A stretch of DNA of 39,131 nt from JAKQHY01 sp034429475. GTDB taxonomy: Bacteria; Chloroflexota; Anaerolineae; B4-G1; SLSP01. Of the stretch, positions 1 through 8,375 are shown one piece after another (position 1 is the stretch's first letter; every line of letters starts with the position of its first letter). The translations under genes were made by a program, and so were the position numbers. The stretch is from the NCBI GenBank assembly GCA_034429475.1, contig DAOUGD010000134.1, forward strand, positions 1 through 39,131, given 5' to 3'. The notes under the pieces were generated by a model, which saw only the letters and a program-made list of their open reading frames with translations, was not told the DNA's origin and ran no database searches.

Positions 1-105
1 CGGGGTTGGAACCGCGATAATGCCGACGCGATGTTGTCAGCTTTAGCCGAGTTCCATAGTAATCGCTGGGACTCTACCTGGCACCGCATCGGGGCCGCGG
101 GCTAA
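1..105 (+). CDS. C-terminal tail of a plus-strand gene (partial, unknown)
   Basis: Frame 1 is open from the window edge for 34 codons and stops with TAA at 103-105. The peptide is rich in Trp, His and Asn (for example WNRDNADAML and NRWDSTWHRI), which looks like protein rather than noise, but I do not recognise the family. It would converge on cheR, whose stop lies 71 bp away; I see no convincing hairpin terminator between them. The frame is too short to be certain; the upstream sequence would decide. Confidence 0.4.
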   Translation, partial: RGWNRDNADAMLSALAEFHSNRWDSTWHRIGAAG

Positions 106-176
106 CTCCCCAATATTTTGTCCTATACCCCATCGCCGGGGGCAAACGGAAAAGCACAACGTGAGGAAAAGAAAAA

Positions 177-962
177 TCACGGACGACGGCGATAGAAGGA
201 AATGCCTACCGGATCGAAATTGACATTCAAATTATACGGCAGGACTTCCGTACTGCCGATAAAAAAGATACCATCGGGACGCAGCGCTTCATGAAAACGC
301 CGATACAACTGATTTTTGGTCTCGGCCTCAAAATAAATCACCACGTTGCGGCACACAATCAGGTCAAAGTCGCCTTCAAAAGGATCGTTTAACAGATTGT
401 GATAACGAAACGTCACCCTGCGGCGGATGAGGTCAATCACAAACTGCCCGTCCTTCTCCGGTCGGAAATACCGCTGTAACTGACCCGGGTCTACATGCGT
501 CAGTTTATCTGCCGTGTACGGGCCACCCCGCTGGGCAAAATCCAAAACCGACCGATCAATATCGGTCGCCAACAGATAATGTTCAGCGTAAGCGCCGGTA
601 AGTTCAGCCAACAGTATCGCCAGTGAATAAGGTTCGTGGCCCTGTGAACACCCGGCGCTCCACACCCGCAGGCGCGAGCGAGTGCGCAGCAATTCGGGCA
701 GAATGTTCTTCCGTAAAAAAGTAAATTTCTCGAGGTCGCGAAAAAACGAGGAGACATTGATGGTCAGATAGTCGCGGAATTTTCCGAGAGCTTCGGGATC
801 GTCCTGGATAATGCGAAAAAAAGTAGGCCAGTTCGGATGCCCGGAGCGCAACAGGTAAGTGTCCAGGCGGCGCTGCATTTGCACGCTTTTGTAACTGTCC
901 AGGTCAATATTAAGAAGGCTGCGCACCTTATATTTGACGAAGTTATAGTCTTCCTCTTTCAC
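177..962 (-). CDS. cheR: CheR, chemoreceptor glutamate methyltransferase
   Basis: This cytoplasmic enzyme transfers methyl groups from S-adenosylmethionine to glutamates on chemoreceptors, the adaptation step of chemotaxis. The 261-aa product has an N-terminal helical domain (about 1-70), then TINVSSFFRD at 68-77, a close match to the family TINxTxFFRD motif. The SAM-binding motif WSAGCSQGHEPYS is at 101-113 (the usual GEEPYS is GHEPYS here), TDID is at 133-136, and CRNVVIYF is at 204-211. No TPR or other extension is present. It starts with GTG, and GTGA overlaps the cheB stop, so it is translationally coupled. It is the last gene of the chemotaxis operon. None of the four receptors here ends in a CheR-binding NWETF-type pentapeptide, so methylation would not use a tether. 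Confidence 0.97.
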   Translation of the reverse strand: MKEEDYNFVKYKVRSLLNIDLDSYKSVQMQRRLDTYLLRSGHPNWPTFFRIIQDDPEALGKFRDYLTINVSSFFRDLEKFTFLRKNILPELLRTRSRLRVWSAGCSQGHEPYSLAILLAELTGAYAEHYLLATDIDRSVLDFAQRGGPYTADKLTHVDPGQLQRYFRPEKDGQFVIDLIRRRVTFRYHNLLNDPFEGDFDLIVCRNVVIYFEAETKNQLYRRFHEALRPDGIFFIGSTEVLPYNLNVNFDPVGISFYRRRP

Positions 963-1999
963 TTACCCACCAACTCGACTAATTTGGAAGCGACCATAGG
1001 CAGGGGAAGTGTATAATCAGCCGCGCCCGCCTCCACCACACTGCGCGGCATCCCGTACACCACCGCCGTGGATTCATCTTCAGCGATCACCCGCCCACCG
1101 GCAGCCCTGATAGACTGCGCGCCAGCAGCGCCATCGTGCCCCATTCCCGTCAGCACCACCCCGATCACCGACGCGCCATGCTGTTCGGCCGCCGATTCCA
1201 TCGTCACATCCACCGCCGGGCGCACGCCATTGCGGCGCGGGCCAGAATCCAGAAACACTTTGCGCTGGCCATCGAACTGAAGGTGATAGCCGCTAGGGGC
1301 GATGAGGGCCAACCCGTGCGCCAGGCGGTCGCCCTGCGCCGCCTCCTGCACGGTCAGGGCGCAGTTTTGATTAAGTCGCTGCGCCAGCGGTTCCGTAAAC
1401 CCTATCGGCATGTGTTGTACCACCACCACCGCCGCCGCCAGATCGCCGGGCAGTTCCATCAAGACTTCTCGTAAGGCGCGCGGGCCGCCGGTGGAGGCGC
1501 CAATGATGATGAGGGGATCGCCCTTGTTAAATAGCTGCGGGCTGACCTTGGTGGGCGTGGGCGGAGCAGTCACGGGCTGAACCAACATCGGCGAAGAACC
1601 TAGACCCGCCGCCATTTTTATTTTTTCGGCCAACTCCTCAATAATGTCGTGGATTTGCAGCGATTCGGAGGGTTTGGCGACAAAATCCACGGCGCCGCGC
1701 ATCAAAGCCTGGATCGTGACGCGCGCACCGCGTTTGGTCAGGGCGCTCACCATCACCACCGGGGTGGGATGCTCGGCCATGATCCGTTCCAGCGCCGTCA
1801 CCCCGTCCATACGCGGCATCTGGACGTCCATCGTCACCACGTCAGGCCGCAGTTCGGCCACCTTGACCAGGGCGTCCAGCCCATCATGGGCCTGGCCGAT
1901 TACCGTGATCCCCGGATCCGCATCCAGGTATTTGGTCAGCGTGTGCCGCATGAAAGGGGAATCGTCTACGATGAGCACTCGTACCGGATGGTGGCTCAT
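959..1999 (-). CDS. cheB: CheB, receptor methylesterase/deamidase response regulator
   Basis: CheB removes methyl groups from receptors (and can deamidate glutamines) once phosphorylated by CheA. The 346-aa protein has a receiver domain (about 5-125) with Asp12/Asp13 and phospho-acceptor Asp58 in TMDVQMPRMDG, plus Lys109. A Pro/Thr-rich linker (about 136-158) leads to the methylesterase domain. The catalytic triad can be read as Ser169 in GASTGGP, His196 in VQHMP and Asp289 in GMGHDG. It begins at ATG 1999, 2 nt after the cheY stop, and its TGA overlaps the cheR GTG. All expected residues are present, so it should be active. Confidence 0.97.
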   Translation of the reverse strand: MSHHPVRVLIVDDSPFMRHTLTKYLDADPGITVIGQAHDGLDALVKVAELRPDVVTMDVQMPRMDGVTALERIMAEHPTPVVMVSALTKRGARVTIQALMRGAVDFVAKPSESLQIHDIIEELAEKIKMAAGLGSSPMLVQPVTAPPTPTKVSPQLFNKGDPLIIIGASTGGPRALREVLMELPGDLAAAVVVVQHMPIGFTEPLAQRLNQNCALTVQEAAQGDRLAHGLALIAPSGYHLQFDGQRKVFLDSGPRRNGVRPAVDVTMESAAEQHGASVIGVVLTGMGHDGAAGAQSIRAAGGRVIAEDESTAVVYGMPRSVVEAGAADYTLPLPMVASKLVELVGK

Positions 2000-2001
2000 C
2001 G

Positions 2002-2358
2002 CTACTTCAACGCCCTTTCCATCGAGGCCAGCAGGATGGTATTATCCACCGGTTTAGCCAAGAAGTCCTTGGCACCCAGGCGGATCGCCTCGGTCGCCAC
2101 GGCCGGCTGATCCAGCGCCGTCAACACGATGACTCTGGCGCGGGGATCGATCTGGCGGATTTCGGCCAACGCTTCCAGGCCACTCTTGCGCGGCATCGTG
2201 ACATCCATCAACACGATATCCGGCTTGATCAGTCGGAAGGTACTGACGGCCTCGACGCCGTCGCCAGCCAGGACCGTCTCAAACCCCTGCTTGGATAACT
2301 GTCCGGCCAAGCGATTACGGATAAAGAAACTATCGTCAACAATGAGCACTTTAGTCAT
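2002..2358 (-). CDS. cheY: CheY, single-domain response regulator
   Basis: This 118-aa stand-alone receiver is the expected diffusible output of CheA, which would carry the signal to the flagellar switch or another motor. Visible are the acidic pair Asp8/Asp9, phospho-acceptor Asp52 in VLMDVTMPRKSG, Thr80 in VIVLTAL and Lys102 in FLAKP. A GGGGAG ribosome site precedes ATG 2358. It lies between cheD and cheB. The window has no flagellar or type IV pilus genes, so what it controls cannot be told from here. Confidence 0.95.
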   Translation of the reverse strand: MTKVLIVDDSFFIRNRLAGQLSKQGFETVLAGDGVEAVSTFRLIKPDIVLMDVTMPRKSGLEALAEIRQIDPRARVIVLTALDQPAVATEAIRLGAKDFLAKPVDNTILLASMERALK

Positions 2359-2383
2359 GCGGTTCTCCCCAGCTATGAACTGT

Positions 2384-2896
2384 TTATTTCCCTAGGACTT
2401 CCTCGCCACCCCGCAGGGTTCTGACTGTAACCAGGCCGTTGGCGATGTACAATTTCACGGTCCGCCCCACAGAACCTCCGGTCGCCTCAGCGCGAATACG
2501 CAGGTTATGCGCCTCCAGGACTTCATGTGCAGCGGTAATATTCCGTTCCCCAATATTCAACATATCCTCAAACCCCGTGGCAGTGACCATTTTAGCGCCG
2601 CCACACAGATAGGCGATCAACCGATAACGCTTCGCGCCATGTTTAGCAAGTGATTCCAGAAGCAGCCTGGTGCCGCGATCGACGTACTTAGTGGGCCGGC
2701 CATCCACACGGCTCTCGGTGGTCGGCGTCGGCAACAAGGCATGCAATATTCCCCCCACGCGCGCTACGGGATCATACAAACATATCGCCACACATGATCC
2801 CAGTCCATACGCGATCAGGATTTCGTCCAGCGCGGCACTGACAATCATCTCCCCAATGGGCGCAGGGCGTAGATTCTCAGGCTTTTCTCCCATCAT
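2384..2896 (-). CDS. cheD: CheD, receptor glutamine deamidase
   Basis: CheD deamidates receptor glutamines and, in Bacillus and Thermotoga, binds CheC to tie adaptation to CheY phosphate levels. The 170-aa product has GLGSC with the nucleophile Cys35 and His52 in GGILHALLP, with the same 17-residue spacing as Thermotoga CheD. The position six residues before the Cys, threonine in the Thermotoga triad as I recall it, is Ala29 here. I chose ATG 2896 because it makes an ATGA overlap with the cheC stop, the coupling used by neighbouring genes; a TTG at 2914 and an ATG at 2893 are alternatives. It is adjacent to cheC, as expected for partners. Confidence 0.94.
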   Translation of the reverse strand: MMGEKPENLRPAPIGEMIVSAALDEILIAYGLGSCVAICLYDPVARVGGILHALLPTPTTESRVDGRPTKYVDRGTRLLLESLAKHGAKRYRLIAYLCGGAKMVTATGFEDMLNIGERNITAAHEVLEAHNLRIRAEATGGSVGRTVKLYIANGLVTVRTLRGGEEVLGK

Positions 2897-3507
2897 GACA
2901 ATAGTGAGTTCCAATCAATGGTCGGATCGGGCAATATCCACAGCCGGATCCAGACACTCCGTGCCACGTCCTGGAAGATAGTCTCAATGACCACCAGCGA
3001 ATCGCCGATGAAAGCTGCCGGCGCGGCAATGATGCTTAAAATGGCCCCCAGCATATCCACCATCACCACCGGCGGCGAAGGCTGTAGCATCTCCCCTTCG
3101 CCGGTCAGGGTGGATACCGCGTTCAAAAAGTACGAAAGCGTCAAATTGCCCACTTCGCCCAGGGCCGAGCGCTCCACCATGCCTAAAGACAACGACGAGC
3201 CGCGAGGATTCGCCATCACCAGGTCTACTAGATTCAAGGCGAACGTTAAGGGCAAGATCATAATGGCCTGCCCCCGCAAGCCAGATTCAATCCGCAGGTA
3301 AATGCCCACCATTTCAGCGTCAGGAGCGCCGGCGTTGGTGCCCACCTGCGCAATGGGGATCTGCTTGATGCGCGGCATATTCCCGGTAATGGGTTGATTG
3401 ATCATTTCGGACAGTCCATGAGCCACCCGCCGCATCGCATTGCGCAGCATCGTCTCATGCTCTTCACCAAGGAGCAGTCGCTTCCAAATTTCCTCTTGGG
3501 TAGTCAT
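2893..3507 (-). CDS. cheC: CheC-like CheY-P phosphatase
   Basis: CheC dephosphorylates CheY-P and is stimulated by CheD. From ATG 3507 the protein is 204 aa. A clear phosphatase motif S114-x3-E118-x2-N121 is followed by the QPSPP segment at about 142-146. The matching first-half motif (E-x2-N before the NIGAGNA helix of typical CheC) is not seen: the N-terminal helix reads ETMLRNAMRRVAHGLSEM. The protein therefore seems to have one active site, not two. The longer frame upstream to 3603 is a shadow of cheA; GGAGGTG before ATG 3507 and the ATGA overlap with the cheA stop fix the start. CheX is the alternative name, but the adjacent cheD favours CheC. Confidence 0.88.
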   Translation of the reverse strand: MTTQEEIWKRLLLGEEHETMLRNAMRRVAHGLSEMINQPITGNMPRIKQIPIAQVGTNAGAPDAEMVGIYLRIESGLRGQAIMILPLTFALNLVDLVMANPRGSSLSLGMVERSALGEVGNLTLSYFLNAVSTLTGEGEMLQPSPPVVMVDMLGAILSIIAAPAAFIGDSLVVIETIFQDVARSVWIRLWILPDPTIDWNSLLS

Positions 3508-5621
3508 AGCACCTCCAGTTGTCGGCGCGCCTGCATCGCCGTCCCGATCAGACCCGATACATCCACAATCAAGGCGATACGTCCATCTCCCAGAATCGCA
3601 CACCCGGAAATTCCGGGCACATTGCCGATGAGTGGGCTAATTGATTTTATCACGATTTCTTCTTTTCCGATCAAGCCATCTACCCACAAGCCCACCCGCT
3701 GCTTGCCCCACGTGACGACGACGATGGCCTGCTTGACGTCCTCCGGTGCATCTGTCATCAGCTCCGCGTGAGTAAAGAAATCCCGCAGTGGCAGCAAGGG
3801 GAGCGCCTGCCCGCGCCAGTGGATCATAGATTTTCCGCGGACGCGGCTCACCTTCCAATCTTCCAGGTACAGGGATTCGATGATGCCGGTTAAGGGGATA
3901 GCATAAACCTCAGCGCCCACGTTGACCAACATCGTCTGCAAGATTGCCAGGGTCAGCGGCAGGGACATACGAAAGGTGGAACCCTGGCCGACCACGCTAT
4001 CCACCGTCACCGCCCCCCCCAACCGTTTGACGTTGGTGCGCACGACGTCTAACCCCACCCCACGCCCAGATACTTCCGTTACCTGTTCCGCCGTGGAGAA
4101 GTTAGGCTCAAAGATCAGGACGGTGGCCTCATGCGCATCGAGTTTGGCGGCGGCGTCCTCAGAGAGCAGTCCCCGCTGGACGGCCGCTTGGCGCACACGC
4201 GCCGGGTCAATGCCCCGACCATCATCCTGCACGGTGATGACAACGTTGCCTTCTTCGTGTGCAGCCGACAAACGTACTGTACCCCGCGCCGGCTTGCCGA
4301 TTGCTGTCCGCACTTGCGTCGGCTCCAGGCCGTGATCCACCGCATTGCGCAGCAGGTGAACCAACGGATCGCCGATCAGCTCGATCACGGTGCGATCCAG
4401 CTCGGTGGCTTCCCCTTCGATCACAAAGTCTACATCTTTGTGGGCGGTGCGCGCCACGTCCCGGATCAGGCGGGGAAATTTGCTGAAGAGTTGTGCGACC
4501 GGCACCATCCGCGCCTGCATGACTTCTTCTTGCAATTGATCTACCACCCTTCCCAGGTCCGAATTTAACTCGCTGAGGGCGGTAGTCATCTCCCCCTTTC
4601 CGTACTGATTACGCAACGTAGCCTCCACCTGCGCCAGCCGGGTACGTCCCGTGACCAATTCTCCAACCAGATTCATGAGAGTATCGAGCCGCTCCACGTC
4701 AATGCGCACGGTCTTCTCCCGGCCCATTCCGACGACCGTTGATGGCATGGGCGGCGCCGCTTCCTCCGACAGTCCCAATTCAACCGGCAACGCGGCTGCG
4801 GGCGCTGCGGGCAAGGCAGCTTCTTCGGCCACACTCAGCACGAAGGGTTGGACACTGAACCCGTCTATGTCGGTAATTTCGCGCAATTGCGCTTCCAACG
4901 CCGGGGCATACGCAGTGGTAGCCAGAACCATCCACAGCGGAGCCGCTTCTTGCATGTTGAGCAGGTCTATCTGGGCCGGATTCTGCGCGACAATCTCGCC
5001 CATTTCCATCAGGGCCATCGAAGCCTGCAAGAGCCGCGCCATGGGAGCAAAAGCGCTCGGTTTGACCACCAGGTGGATTTCCCAAAGCTGAAACCCTTGC
5101 TCCACATAGGCTTGCGCCCGCAACGACTGCTCCTGATCCAAAGCCAGCGCCGCCGACAAATCGCCATTCCACCCGACCGGAGGCGCGGACGACTTTGAGA
5201 TATCCACCGCCTCTGACAGCAACTCGTGGAGCCAGGCGATCAACGCGGGAACGTCAATACCGCTTGGCTCGCGCATCACCACTTCATCCCGCAAAGCGCG
5301 CAACGTATCCACCGCCGCCAGCAATTCATCCATAAGCACTGCCGTCGGTGACATCCACCCCTCGCGCATCGCATCAAAGATGGTTTCGATGGTATGCGTC
5401 AATTCAGACATACGAGGATGTCCCACTGCCGCCGCGACCGCTTTCAAGGTGTGCGCCGCGCGAAAGGCGGTGTGCAAGGATTCCTGGGCTTCGACCTGAG
5501 CCAACCCCTCCTGTTCCAGCCGCAGCAGCCCGGACTCCATGGCCTCCAGGTGCTCATTAACGTCCTGAAGAAAAAACTCGACCTCATTCTCTTCGATATC
5601 AAATTTCAGTATATCCCGCAT
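3504..5621 (-). CDS. cheA: CheA, chemotaxis histidine kinase
   Basis: CheA is the receptor-coupled kinase that phosphorylates CheY and CheB. The 705-aa protein follows the classic P1-P5 order. P1 (about 8-120) has phospho-His57 in AAHTLKAVA (the usual LKG is LKA). A P2-like segment lies at about 170-262. P3 dimerisation helices are at about 303-370. The P4 ATPase has the N box HLLRNAVDHG (422-431), DDGRGID (466-472) and GRGVGLDVV (519-527). The P5 CheW-like domain starts near 558. A GAGGTGGGGGT site precedes ATG 5621. It lies downstream of cheW, and its TGA overlaps the cheC ATG. It is the only CheA in the window, so all four receptors presumably feed it. Confidence 0.97.
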   Translation of the reverse strand: MRDILKFDIEENEVEFFLQDVNEHLEAMESGLLRLEQEGLAQVEAQESLHTAFRAAHTLKAVAAAVGHPRMSELTHTIETIFDAMREGWMSPTAVLMDELLAAVDTLRALRDEVVMREPSGIDVPALIAWLHELLSEAVDISKSSAPPVGWNGDLSAALALDQEQSLRAQAYVEQGFQLWEIHLVVKPSAFAPMARLLQASMALMEMGEIVAQNPAQIDLLNMQEAAPLWMVLATTAYAPALEAQLREITDIDGFSVQPFVLSVAEEAALPAAPAAALPVELGLSEEAAPPMPSTVVGMGREKTVRIDVERLDTLMNLVGELVTGRTRLAQVEATLRNQYGKGEMTTALSELNSDLGRVVDQLQEEVMQARMVPVAQLFSKFPRLIRDVARTAHKDVDFVIEGEATELDRTVIELIGDPLVHLLRNAVDHGLEPTQVRTAIGKPARGTVRLSAAHEEGNVVITVQDDGRGIDPARVRQAAVQRGLLSEDAAAKLDAHEATVLIFEPNFSTAEQVTEVSGRGVGLDVVRTNVKRLGGAVTVDSVVGQGSTFRMSLPLTLAILQTMLVNVGAEVYAIPLTGIIESLYLEDWKVSRVRGKSMIHWRGQALPLLPLRDFFTHAELMTDAPEDVKQAIVVVTWGKQRVGLWVDGLIGKEEIVIKSISPLIGNVPGISGCAILGDGRIALIVDVSGLIGTAMQARRQLEVL

Positions 5622-5648
5622 ACCCCCACCTCTTATTCAAAGGAGTTT

Positions 5649-5676
5649 ATTATATGCACCGGAAACGCGAAAAAAC
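5649..5676 (-). promoter_or_regulatory. Possible internal promoter before cheA
   Basis: In the 81-bp gap between cheW and cheA the minus strand reads TATAAT (5649-5654), with a poor T-rich -35 about 16 bp upstream. The -10 is perfect, but the -35 does not resemble TTGACA. It could give extra cheA-to-cheR transcription; equally it may be chance in a short AT-rich patch. Confidence 0.25.
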
Positions 5677-5702
5677 CCTTCCCCCCAGCCCCACTCCGGC
5701 AG

Positions 5703-6272
5703 TTACGCCATCAGTCGTTCAAGGGACATCCCTGCCGTCTCAATCTCGCTCAACTCCGGTATATCCGCGTCCATCAATGTGTGCTGCCAACCCTGGAGCG
5801 CGGCCTTTTCATCTGTCGAGAGGACTTTGCGCAGGTTAAGCAAAATGATCAAGCGTTTCTCTTCGACCTGGGCGGTCTCCTCCACTGTGGATGCGGCCTC
5901 CATCACTTTCGCGATCCCGATAACAAAGTTGGAATTGACCGTCGCCACAATCGGGGGCAGCGGCTCGATGTCTGCGGCGGAGACCGTCAGCACTTCTGTT
6001 ACCTGATCAACAATCATACCGATCTTGACGCCGGCCACCGCTACCACTACCACGCGCGTATCCCGCGTCGACGCTTGCTCCAGAAAGCCGAAGCGTTTGC
6101 GGAGGTCCATCACGGGCAACACCCTGCCATACAGGCTGATCACCCCCTGAATAAAGTCGGGGGCAAAAGGAACTCTGGCAATGGGTCGCATCTCGATGAT
6201 ACGCTCCACCAACGCAATTGCCACCCCAAAAGACTCACCGGCCAACGTAAAGACGACAAATTGATGTTCCAT
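5703..6272 (-). CDS. cheW: CheW, receptor-kinase coupling protein
   Basis: CheW is a cytoplasmic adaptor that links receptor tips to the CheA P5 domain. From ATG 6272 it is 189 aa, with AAGGAGG just upstream; the longer open frame to 6350 runs into the preceding receptor gene and is rejected. CheW features include HQFVVFTLAGESFGVAI at the N-terminus, VERIIEMRPIARVPFAPDFIQG, the conserved LPVMDLRKRFG strand, and RVVVVAVAG...GMIVDQVTEVL. The first receptor gene ends 10 bp upstream in transcription order. A second, longer CheW (16099-16944) opens the operon, so two coupling proteins are available. Confidence 0.95.
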   Translation of the reverse strand: MEHQFVVFTLAGESFGVAIALVERIIEMRPIARVPFAPDFIQGVISLYGRVLPVMDLRKRFGFLEQASTRDTRVVVVAVAGVKIGMIVDQVTEVLTVSAADIEPLPPIVATVNSNFVIGIAKVMEAASTVEETAQVEEKRLIILLNLRKVLSTDEKAALQGWQHTLMDADIPELSEIETAGMSLERLMA

Positions 6273-6282
6273 AGTCCTCCTT

Positions 6283-8301
6283 CTACCTTCGGGCCGCGTC
6301 CGGCAACTTGAAACGGGCCACCAGGGCTTGCAGTCCTTGCGCCATCGCATTCAAAGCCTGCGCCGAAGCCGTCATTTCCTCGGCCTGCGCGCTCACCTCT
6401 TCGATACTGGCCGTCACCTCTTCGGTAGACGCGCTGTTCTCTTCCGAGATGTTGGCAATGACGCCCACGGTGCCTAACACCTCGTCGGCGCCGGAAGCCA
6501 TCTCCTCCGTTGAGGCGGTGTTCTCTTCCACTACTGCCGACACCGCATCCATCGCGCGCACCATCTCGCCGGACAATGCCCCCATCTGCCCGGCGGCTAT
6601 CGCAATGTCGCGCATCTGTTGGTCGACCATCCCCACCGCTTTCAGAATATCGTTCAGGGCGCGCGCGGATTTTTGAGCGCGGACTACGCCGGCATCCACT
6701 TCCACAACGCCGTTGCGCATGGCCTCGACTGCTTCCGCCACCGCTTTCTGAATCTGCCTGACCAAAGCGACGATTTCCCGCGCCGCCTGAGACGAGTTTT
6801 CGGCAAGGCGTCGCACTTCGTCCGCTACCACGGCAAACCCCTTGCCATGTTCGCCGGCCCGCGCGGCCTCGATGGCCGCATTCAACGCCAGCAGGTTGGT
6901 TTGATCCGCAATTCTGCCAATAGTTTCCACAATCAGACCAATTTGCTCAGAACGATTCCCCATTTCCTGCACTTTGAGGAGGGCGTCGTCCTGTACTCGT
7001 TTGATGATGCCCATCCCTTCGATGGTGGCCTCAATCGTTTCTGCACCGTTGCCGGCGGTTTGGGCCGCGTTTGCGGCGCTTTCCGCGCCGGTTTGCGCAT
7101 TAGCCGCCACCGAGGCGATGGCTGCGGACATTTGCGTCGTGATGTTGGCCGACTCGACCACGGCAACGCCTTGTTCCTGCGCGCCACGGGACACACCCTC
7201 AATCGCGTGGGAGACTTGCTGGAGCATAGCGGCGGTTTTGCTCATACTTTCACTCTGTTGGGTTGCCCCATGGGCAATCTGCTGCATCGTTGCCGCCACC
7301 TCTCCCATCGCCTGCGCCGACTGTTCAGAGGAGCGCGTAATATCCTGGCTCGCCGCCGCCACCTCCAGCGCGCCGCGCTGCGCCCGCCCAACCAACTCAC
7401 GCAAACGGCTCACCATCTGCGCAAAGGCGTTGCCCAGCGCATCTTGCTTTGACTGCGGCACTACTTCGATGGTCAAATCTCCCTCGGCTATCCGTTCCGC
7501 GGCCTCGGCCATGATCTGCAAACTGGCCGTCATTGAATTCAATTCATGGCCCAAGACCTGCAACGGATTGTCATCCCTGGTATTTTCTAATACCAGCCGT
7601 TCGCTGAAATTGCCCTGTGAGATTTTTATGAGATAGGCGCCATATTGTTCCACTGCCGTCTGCAATGCGGTGTTATGCTGTTCCAGGCTGGCTTGAGTCG
7701 CCTGCAACTCCTGATTGCGCGCCGCGAGGGCCTGCTCATTGTCCCGTAAACGCGCCAGGGCGCGATTCAAGCTGCTGTTCACCAACCACAAGATCACGGC
7801 TGACATCACAAAAACCACCGCCAAAGCCGCCCAATTCGTGATGGTATCCGTCTGCGAGACGTCCAACGCCCTAGGAAGTAGTCCGGCATGCTCGGCGCGC
7901 CATAACCCAAACGAAGTTAACAAAGACAGCGCCATAAGGACAATGCCGGCCCAGGTCCCTGAGAATGACATCGCGCAGATAATTGCCAAAACAAACACGG
8001 CGGCCGCGCCAGTGCGCACAGTGCCGCTAATGTAGACCGCCGCCGTGGCCAGCGCAAACAGCACGACAGAAAACAAGATGCCGGACAACTGCACATAACC
8101 GAATTGCATCAAAACCCACAGCCCTGCGGTCATGACCGCCCCCACCAAACCAACCACCCGCCCTACCCCCTGAGCCATGAAGACGGTTAATACACACGCG
8201 ATAAACAATATCCATAAGACAACGTTTAACGAACCCGCAACCCGCGTCTTATCTGCATTGTTTTCAAAAACTGGGGATCGAAAAATGTTTTTCAACAGCA
8301 T
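6283..8301 (-). CDS. Chemoreceptor with six membrane helices
   Basis: This 672-aa methyl-accepting chemotaxis protein has no large extracellular sensor. Six hydrophobic stretches (about 22-42, 47-66, 70-91, 97-113, 116-134, 157-176) form a membrane-embedded N-terminus. A coiled coil (about 178-220) and two HAMP-like units follow (about 222-262 and 263-306). The cytoplasmic four-helix signalling domain contains the conserved tip ADQTNLLALNAAIEAARAGE and KGFAVVADEVRRLAE. It ends in RFKLPDAARR with no NWETF pentapeptide. GGAGGAG precedes ATG 8301. A membrane-embedded sensor could detect lipophilic ligands, membrane state or the proton/electron potential; that is inference. Confidence 0.93.
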   Translation of the reverse strand: MLLKNIFRSPVFENNADKTRVAGSLNVVLWILFIACVLTVFMAQGVGRVVGLVGAVMTAGLWVLMQFGYVQLSGILFSVVLFALATAAVYISGTVRTGAAAVFVLAIICAMSFSGTWAGIVLMALSLLTSFGLWRAEHAGLLPRALDVSQTDTITNWAALAVVFVMSAVILWLVNSSLNRALARLRDNEQALAARNQELQATQASLEQHNTALQTAVEQYGAYLIKISQGNFSERLVLENTRDDNPLQVLGHELNSMTASLQIMAEAAERIAEGDLTIEVVPQSKQDALGNAFAQMVSRLRELVGRAQRGALEVAAASQDITRSSEQSAQAMGEVAATMQQIAHGATQQSESMSKTAAMLQQVSHAIEGVSRGAQEQGVAVVESANITTQMSAAIASVAANAQTGAESAANAAQTAGNGAETIEATIEGMGIIKRVQDDALLKVQEMGNRSEQIGLIVETIGRIADQTNLLALNAAIEAARAGEHGKGFAVVADEVRRLAENSSQAAREIVALVRQIQKAVAEAVEAMRNGVVEVDAGVVRAQKSARALNDILKAVGMVDQQMRDIAIAAGQMGALSGEMVRAMDAVSAVVEENTASTEEMASGADEVLGTVGVIANISEENSASTEEVTASIEEVSAQAEEMTASAQALNAMAQGLQALVARFKLPDAARR

Positions 8302-8375
8302 AGCTTCTCCTCCATACTAAAGTCTGACCCTATCATATCCCTTCCGTTGAAATGTCGCAAGGTTCCCCTGCGAAC

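Noticed and set aside
106..176. Terminator hairpin after cheR
   Set aside because: Only a 4-bp CCCC/GGGG stem with no T-tract; too weak to report.
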